NCBI GenBank assembly: GCA_947623455.1
Contig: OX392538.1
Location: 36,936,001-37,000,000 of the forward strand
DNA: 64,000 nucleotides
Reading direction: 5' to 3'
Source of the DNA: Mimachlamys varia
Taxonomy: Eukaryota; Mollusca; Bivalvia; Pectinida; Pectinidae
In this document: one piece after another, positions 56,839-64,000 of the stretch
Layout of the letters: every line of letters starts with the position of its first letter
How positions within the stretch are numbered: the first letter of the stretch is position 1
Made by a program: the position numbers and the translations under genes
Notes under the pieces: model-generated
What the model was told of the DNA's origin: nothing
The model's database searches: none
What the model saw: the letters and a program-made list of their open reading frames with translations, nothing else

Positions 56839-57669
56839 ATTGATGAATGCAGACTATGATTTTAGATTGTAATGATAATTCCATATTCCAGACAATGTTG
56901 TTGTTTACGTATCTGTATCCGTAGTTGTTTTGTTATGTGTCTGTATATCAATCATTCCATTTTATACCTTACGTCTGGGAGTCTAGGAACTGTTATTCTT
57001 AATTTTGATAGTAAATCGTGTCTAAAATATTATACACATGCATAAAATAGTAAGTGCAGGAAATGTTGTACATGTAATTTTTTGGGACCTATATGAATTT
57101 AGATGTTTTGGGTGACATGGGATTCATTGGTTAATGTTGAACCATTCCTAAAAATCTTGCTAGTTTTATCACAGAGATTTATTATTTGTCTGGTACACAT
57201 TTTTTGGTTGCCAGCTGTCGGTTACAATGAAATGTTTGTTATTTTGTAAAGTTTTTAAGCATTCCTATTAATAGCCTGCAGGTAATTGGTCCATTATTAA
57301 CCGTAGCAGGATTTTGCGTTAAATATTAATCACCATTCCAACGTTTCAAAGTGTAATTAACACAATTGATATCTGGTAGGTTCGGGCATTACTGTTTTAG
57401 TCTGCGAATCTGCTAAAATTTACAAAAGGTTGTGAGCTGGGTTGTACTGATGGTAATTGTGATTCAAATTTTAATCGGTTTTAAAGTTTAGTGTTGTGAT
57501 TGTAATACATGACAATGAGTTGTGAAAGCCTCACTGCTAACAGACATAAAGTCTGTTCTTACTCATCTATCATGTAACCTTCAAAGGATGATTTATTTTG
57601 GTTGGGGGATATTTTCTTGAAAACTTTCAACTAAGTTTCAACAAAAGATCTTTTACGTCTTAAATGTAA

Positions 57670-57942
57670 GAAAAATGTTTTGTCTGCAGAGACTATATCA
57701 AGTTTTGGCCTATGAGTGATACTTCAATTCATTCACCCTGGAGACATATTTGAACTCTTCCAATTCTCAGGTTGGAATAGTTCATTATGGAATTACAGGG
57801 GTGAATCAGTTGAAGCTACCTAAATGTGTTTTGTCTGAAGAGACAAGTGACACTTTAGCACATTCACCGCGGAGACAAATTTGAACTCTTCCGCAACAAA
57901 GGTTGGAATAGTTCATTTTGAAATTAGAGGGATGTATGAGTT
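57670..57942. mobile_element. Composite of two palindromic MITEs with fixed spacers (second copy)
   Basis: MITEs at 57725-57811 and 57857-57942 are flanked by TATCAAGTTTTGGCCTATGA and AGCTACCTAAATGTGTTTTG, the same spacer phrases as 32131-32370 (spacer order partly repeated). Confidence 0.65.
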
Positions 57943-58508
57943 TTAAGCAACAAAATTAACTTGTTTATATAAAGTGGAGATCTTTTCCATCTCCCTGTTT
58001 AGTATCTTAAACATTATCACAACATTGTCACTGTATCGCAGTCTAAATATTATCAATGTTTACATTTGTTTTTAGTGAAAATCTTTTTCATAATTGTCAT
58101 GTGTTGTCCTTATGAAGCTGTCAGTTCATGTCTAAAATGTGTATTTGCCAATGATAGTATTTTCAATTGTTTCATTTCTTGCCCTCTTTGCATTTTTTCA
58201 CGTAATTTTGTTGTTTGTGAAATTGTTGCTTGCTAAAACAGCTTGGATATTTAACGTGATTTATTAATCAATTTCTGCTGGACTTGCAAATTTGTTGTTT
58301 TCTTGTTCAATATTGCTGTTCAGTGTTCTGTTCTTTTTCTCAAAGATTTCATTCTCTTAACACTTTTTTTTTAGATTTATATCGTGTAGTTTTAATATTC
58401 ACTTTAAAAGTCGTGTTTAGCCTACAACAGGGATGTTTTACACAGTGTGTTTTAGTGTGCAGCAAAAAGCTAAGATTTTTAATAAACAAGGTACACTGTA
58501 TTCTCATT

Positions 58509-58888
58509 TAAAGGCCCAGTATACGTAACTTTCGGCAAAACTTAAGCCAAATAACTTATCATATTTATAGATTTATAGTTAAGATTAAACTGATATCAAC
58601 AATATTCAAGATGATGACTTACACGGTTACCAGTACAGCAGTTGAAACTCGGTATTTGTAAAAACGCGTCCATTCTGAACTGTCTTTTACTTCAGCTTGT
58701 TGTTGAAGTGGGCCACACCTGAACTGTTTTTGATTCTTTGGAATTTTCGGTCAAGAGTTTCTTGTTAGTTACCGCTCAGGTTTACTTTGTTTTAGACTTA
58801 TTTTTGCATGGTTATCAACTAAATTTTTTTTTATGATTTTTCAAAATCCAAAAAAATTTCCTAAAGTTACTTATATTGGGCCTTTAAG
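58509..58888. mobile_element. TTAA-flanked MITE, copy 2 (inverted relative to copy 1)
   Basis: TTAA then AGGCCCAGTATACGTAACTT at the left; AAGTTACTTATATTGGGCCT then TTAA at the right. The interior (ATGCAAAAATAAG, ACCGCTCAGGTTTACTT, AAGAGTTTCTTGTTAG) is the reverse of 22207-22604. Confidence 0.8.
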
Positions 58889-59094
58889 ACTTTAAATATG
58901 AATTGGTGTTGATATAATTTTGATTAACTTTTAACTTAACATTTAAAATTTAACGTTTTTATCATCGCCCATATAAGGATGTTTTGGTGCTAAATTAATT
59001 ATGGGTAATACGTTAAGCAAAGCAAAAATTCTTGTATCAGTTTATGAGTGAAACAGTTGCTGTCAAAATCAGCATTATTTAATTCTTTGGGAAG

Positions 59095-59315
59095 GTTTGA
59101 TCTGGGTTAGCCAAGTGTTAAAGGTTAGCAGACATTCTGCCAACACTAGCCCTCCACCTCGGGTTGCGGGTTCGAGGCCTAGTTGGACAGTCGCCAGGTT
59201 CTGAACATAGGTTGTTTTTTTTTGTTCAAGAATTCCGCCTTTCCTTCACCACTACCAAAACCTGCCATGTCTTAAAAGACTCAAGTTGTTACTAGGACAT
59301 AAACAAACCAAGATG
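59095..59315 (+). mobile_element. tRNA-derived SINE (single-head form of the 8594 family)
   Basis: TTAGCCAAGTGTTAAAGG (A-box-like), AGCCCTCCACCTC, GGTTGCGGGTTCGAGGCC (B-box), GTCGCCAGGTTCTGAACATA and a tail of TTCCTTCACCACTACC and AAACAAACC. It shows the unmultiplied organisation of the family. Confidence 0.75.
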
Positions 59316-59749
59316 CTTAGCAAGTCTTGAAATACATTGACAGGTCTGGGTTCTATCTGAAATAAATTTAGCAACTTTGGTAGTAGCACATGTCAAAACT
59401 GAAAAAGTAAACTTTATGTAGACTCCAGTGTTCTCTCTCTGATTGTACATGTAGGGCTGTGATGTCAAGCCGAAATGTACAGGATATTTTTTGATGTTGG
59501 TTTCACTCAATATCAGAATAGTAATTCTCCTGCAAGATAAAACAAACACTAGTATGATATTCTTAATTCTTGATTTTAGTTTTGGTAGAATAGTTTTTTT
59601 TTTAAAAAAGCAACTTACGATAAACATAACCCTGGGCAGGTGTACCGTTCACTTAATGAATAAAATGTTCCAGCTAAACTGACTCTGTCAGTAGATGTTA
59701 GTTCATTAAAGGATGTTTATATATGAATGTAATAAAAACCAAGACAAAG

Positions 59750-60190
59750 GTCATTTAAAGATATCTGTGTGCATTAAGACAAGGTTATTAAAATATGTCT
59801 GTACATTAAAACAAGGTCATTAAAATATGTCTGTGTGCATTAAAACAAGGTAATTAAAAGATGTCTGTGTACATTAAGACAAGGTCATTAAATGTGTCTG
59901 TGCACATTAAGACAAGGTCATTAAAAGATGTCTGTGTATATTAAGATAAGGTAATTAAAATGTGTCTGTGTACATTAAGACAAGGTCACTGAAAGATGTT
60001 TTTGTACTTGAAGACAAGGTCATAAAAATATCGTTGTACATTAAGACAAGGTCATTAAAAGATGTCTGTATATTAAGACAAGGTCATTAAAATATGTCTG
60101 TGTACATTAAGGTAAGGTTATTAAAAGATATCTTTACATTAAGACATAGTCATTAAAAGATGTCTGTTTTCATTAAAATAAGTTTAAAGG
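59750..60190 (+). repeat. ~34-bp minisatellite, about 13 units
   Basis: The unit is GACAAGGTCATTAAAAGATG then TCTGTGTACATTAA (34 bp). Units vary in length (28-36). Confidence 0.87.
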
Positions 60191-61444
60191 CCAGGAAAAA
60201 ATATTGGTATGTGTGAAATTGGGATCTAAGGCCATGAGGAGATGTTATACTATAACTATGGAATGAAGGGAAATACAGTTTTAAAAATCATTAACATATG
60301 AGTGTTCTGAAGGACTAATTTGATTAATTACGCCTTTGTTATGTAATCTATGCATCAACTTCGATATTATCGGTTAGGTTGCTTGTGCCTTGAGATATCG
60401 GAAGAGGAACTCAGTATAACGTCCAATGGTATATATATATTTGATGATCGGTTGTAATTTTTGCTCACATTATTAAAACGTGTACACGATAGAGGCGTAA
60501 TAACATATTTGTAAAAATCATATAAAAGAGCGTGTATATAAGTATAACACACGGGATTCAGTTATATCAAGCTACATAAGAGAGAAAAATGTATTCCAAT
60601 TCCATCATGATGCTTATCCTAAAGTAGAGACTTTTAAATGTATCATTTTTAAACAAATTACAGATAATTTATTTCAAAATATAATATTTGGAAAAAAAAG
60701 AATTTTCAAAAAGGAAATTCCCCGTTATGTTTTCAATTACTGTTTAATTTTTTAAAACAAGATGTGAATTCAGTTCATTTTTTATCCTATGCGGCTTGAT
60801 AATACTGGAACCTGTTCTTACATAGTAAACACTCGTTAAAATTAATTTGTTATTAAAGTCATTAGTCGTATTAATATGCTAATATTTGCCAGTCATTCAT
60901 TTAAATATTAAGTAAACATACATAAAGCATTTCTTTGGTATCTTATCTTTTTATCTTGGTCAAATAGAATTATATATAATTGTTCCCTCATGTTAATCAA
61001 CCTATTGGTAACAATCTAATGGTAATACTGAATATGATATTATGTCTGTCGTTATATATTTTGGTAGCAGTATGATATTCTATTTCTCTGCTATATCTGT
61101 ATATTGTATAAGATCACCATTTGTGCCATCGTCACACATGCTACAGCTGTCTAACTTTCTACTACACAAATGTGCTTCGTCTTGGAATAAAGATGTTAAT
61201 AAGTGTACAGAATATTCCTTTGTTTTGTTTTCAGCTCATCCGCCCTTTAGTGTGCTTATGTCATGGCGCAGCATCTGTCGTCACTCCTTCTATCAACTTT
61301 TCCTATAAATCCCTACTTGTCATAAACCACAAAGCCAATTTTGACCAAATTTGGTCTCAAGTATCCTTGCGTAAAGGAGAACTCATTTTGTAAGGACAGT
61401 GAGTCTGAAGGTATTCTACAGGAATGATTTTGAAGGAATGACAG

Positions 61445-61800
61445 GATTTTATTACATTTTTACCAGTGAAATATCGAAAATTATTCATTCAATAAAAGTG
61501 ATATTTTTCACTAGTGAGAAAGATGATTTTTTTTTCTGATTTGACCAATCAGAATGCTGCTTACAAATGACCTTTTGGAAAAATCAAAAGCTGCCACTGT
61601 AGATTTTGCTATACAATTGTAATAAACAGAATATCTAACAGTATATATTCAGGAATACCAAATATATTTCACTCGTGTGGCTAATATTTTGATATTTTGC
61701 ACTCGTGCTGAGCACTCGTGAAAAATATCAAAATATTAGCCCCACTCGTGAAATATATTTGGTATTCCTGAAGACACTGTTAGATATCCTCTATTTCTCT
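61445..61800 (-). repeat. ~330-bp dispersed repeat, inverted relative to 29690-30015
   Basis: TTACATTTTTACCAGTGAAA, AAAAGTGATATTTTTCACTA, AAAGCTGCCACTGTAGATTT and TATTTGGTATTCCTGAAG match the other copy in reverse order. Two ATTTCAC/GTGAAAT palindromes lie inside. Confidence 0.7.
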
Positions 61801-62749
61801 GAGCACCCTTGCGTGAATGGAATCACTTTTCAGTAAACTTTTGGTCTGACCCCAGTGGGGCCTGATTTATTAAATCCTTCTTCTATAGGAATAACAGGAT
61901 GTTGTCCATATTTGTCAATGATGGTTTTGAAACAACTGTATTCGGGTGAGAGATACAGGCCCTCTAGGCTGTCCGTCTCGTCCGAAAGGTAAGTGAGCTT
62001 ATGTTGTACATCCATCGGTCATCTGGCATTAAGTTTTACTTGACAACTTCTCAGTAACAGAAAAGTCTAGGATCATGTTAATTGGCCAATTGCATGCTGA
62101 TATAAATAGCTATAAAGTGTGTGAAACTGAATGAAATTTGCCCCTTTTCAAGGTCACAGGGTCAATTTTTTGAAATATTTAAAGGATTTCTGGATAACCA
62201 AGAGGCATATGATGGTGATGTTTGACTTGTATCATGCCAAGATGAAGAGCTACCAAATAAGTTCGAATTAATGACTTTAACTTATGTTCAAGGTCGCAGG
62301 GGTCAAACATGTTTAGAAATGTTAGATTTAAACAATTTCTTTGTAACCAAAATCTTTAGGATGGTGATACTTAACCAGTAACATGTTGGAATTTAGGTCT
62401 ACCAAGTTTTAAATGAAAAAGATTCAGCCATTGTCAAGGTCACAGAGGTCAAAGATGTTAAAATCTTTTATCAAGATCTCTCAATGACTTTTTTCTGATA
62501 AACCTAATGGATACAATGATAGGCCATTAGCAAGCTAGGATAAAGGGCTAACATTGAATTCTTCATTCCTTTTCTGATTCTCAAGGTCACGTATGTCATA
62601 TAAATAAATCTGTAAATAGATGCTTTTGAATCAAAGACTAATACTTATTTTGTAACTGTATTTTAGTCCAATTTTAAATGTAAGATTATTACTAGGTGAG
62701 AAATTCAGGTCATGCTGACCTGTTATGATCTCTAAATGACACCTCTCTA

Positions 62750-62885
62750 TCCACACACTGTTCAAGGGGCACCACTCTCAATACTTAAATCTTAACTCAA
62801 ATAAACACTGTCAAATGATCACTACTCTCTATACTTAAATCATGAATCAAATACACACTGTCAAATGGACACAACCCTCTAAACT
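62750..62885 (+). repeat. ~56-bp tandem repeat, 2-3 diverged units
   Basis: ACTCTCAATACTTAAATC, AAATAAACACTGTCAAATG and variants recur two to three times. Confidence 0.6.
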
Positions 62886-62966
62886 ATAAAATGGGACCCC
62901 CCCCCTCAGTTAAAATATCTGTCAACATGGGGTATAGACAAAGAACTACACGAAGTAATTTGAAAG

Positions 62967-63725
62967 ATGTTGAGAAAAGAATGTGACGCCTTTTCGAAGG
63001 ATGATGATGATGATGTTGGTGAAGCACAAAGACTGACGTTGAACATTTGGCTTGTAGATTTAAGTACTAGTCCAGAAAACTCTATACCACCACCTCTATT
63101 CCGGTAAGTGAAGGAACATATTATCGACCTTGTGAATCGTGGTTGGATACAGAAGTCTGCCTCACCCTATTCCAATTCTATGGTATGCGTTAGAAAGAAG
63201 GATACTTCACTACGACTCTGCATTGATTATAGAGCCCTTAACTAGAAATCTGTACCCAGTCGACGACCCATTCTAAGAATTCAAGTTTCCTTGAACAGCC
63301 TAGGAGGGAACACATACAAACCACTAAGGATTTATAGAACCAGAGTGCAGACCCTATACCGCCTTCATAACTCTATGGGGACCTAACATTTGGAAGGTGG
63401 ACGTAACGTGTTAGAGAGGCTCAGGAAGACTGGCATTAAACTCAAGCCGTCCAAATGTCACTTATTCAGAAGAGAGGTAAGGTTCCTTGGATAGTTAGTC
63501 TCAGCGGACGGATGCAGGGTGGATCCTGAGGATATAAAGGCGGTGAGTATGCTGAAAGAGAAGCGACCCAGTACGATCGGTGAGGTTCGACAGTTGTAAG
63601 GACTCGTCGGATATTACCGTAAATATATGCCGGATTTCAGTAAACGTGCTTAAGTGCTGTATGACATGTTGATAGATGCAGAAGATACTACAAACAAGAA
63701 GAAAGCAAGCTTTCAACCAGGTCTT
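62967..63725 (+). pseudogene. Decayed LTR-retrotransposon pol (Ty3/gypsy-like reverse transcriptase)
   Basis: Plus-strand fragments of one pol reading appear in broken frames: an acidic pre-RT segment from 62967, then GWIQKSASPYSNS and LRLCIDYRALN (RT palm) followed at once by a TAG, and later [10 protein letters not shown] and EVRFLG, then a tether segment with VRQL and GLVGYYRKY. Stops and frameshifts interrupt it repeatedly. The region that should hold the catalytic YxDD is deleted, so it cannot be active. RT-RNaseH order and the CIDYRALN type point to Ty3/gypsy. No LTR is visible in the window. Confidence 0.75.
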
Positions 63726-64000
63726 CAATCCACAATATCGGAATATTTTCACTCAAAATCAAAAACTCATACCAACTTTTGGCATCCGAATATCTAATTC
63801 TCTAAAAAAGAGTTAAACATAACATAGCTAGGTTTACACTTCCAGATGTACCACCATGGCCTGCAAAAGCACCCGATATTAATTTCACACTGCATGAGTG
63901 GGCAAAAGCTAGCGCATTACTGGAAGAACACAAATCCTCCTTTCGGGAATGCATTGCGGTTTCCCTGATTATGTACAGATATATACTGATGGCTCAAAAG
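63726..64000 (+). pseudogene. Fragment of a probable non-LTR (LINE) element with RNase H motif, cut by window end
   Basis: NPQYRNIFTQNQKLIPTFG is read in one frame, and DYVQIYTDGSK after a frameshift at the end. YTDGSK is the start of an RNase H domain; its position after such a segment resembles LINE pol C-termini. It directly abuts the gypsy-like remnant, so this looks like a junction of two retroelement relics. The class is uncertain; it continues beyond 64000. Confidence 0.5.

Noticed and set aside
61042..61393. Overlapping 88- and 90-codon ORFs
   Set aside because: No domain, no splice context and no conserved pattern; two frames are open together by chance.

Overview
The window is eukaryotic nuclear DNA, almost certainly from a bivalve mollusc; a scallop or relative is possible, but I cannot fix the species. 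It is AT-rich, with short coding exons separated by long GT-AG introns. It also carries repeats of bivalve character: tRNA-derived SINEs, elements with a microsatellite plus ~130-160 bp tandem units that resemble the 'pearl' type, many palindromic MITEs and several minisatellites. There is no bacterial operon, CRISPR array, rRNA gene or functional tRNA gene.

One gene dominates. On the + strand, 19 coding exons from 2714 to 54515 join in frame into a complete FERM-domain protein of the EPB41L5 / EPB41L4B (Drosophila Yurt) family. The N-terminal exon (2714-2857) is separated by a 17.2 kb intron from the FERM exons (20039-28556). These are followed by the FERM-adjacent basic exon (30106-30285), a set of low-complexity linker exons (31067-42129), a 1,053-nt exon rich in proline, serine and NPF motifs (45372-46424), and a terminal exon (54282-54515) ending in the PDZ-ligand-like residues TTEL. 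Every junction is phase-compatible. The full form is 1,081 aa. Skipping the symmetric NPF exon gives 730 aa, close to the usual length of vertebrate EPB41L5. A 21-nt in-frame microexon candidate lies at 33473-33493. An ETS-type palindrome about 180-215 bp upstream of the ATG may mark the promoter.

Region by region: 1-460 is a dispersed bivalve-type repeat; ~1050-2201 is an element with inverted ends; 2499-2857 holds the presumed promoter and first coding exon. The 17 kb first intron contains SINEs, a 37-bp array, a 1.38 kb TA-flanked element and a pearl-like element. From 20 to 54 kb come the remaining exons, with introns full of MITEs and a 2 kb, 43-bp minisatellite that has an 11-mer higher-order period. 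From 54.5 to 62.9 kb is 3' flank with more repeats. From 62.97 kb to the end are decayed retrotransposon pol fragments, LTR type followed by probable LINE type.

The most notable observations are the NPF-motif exon, which could link this polarity protein to EH-domain endocytic proteins, the microexon candidate, and a palindromic TTAA-associated repeat present in about 15 copies, one of which seeded a tandem array. I found no second cellular protein-coding gene and no evidence of a defence-type or other multi-gene system.
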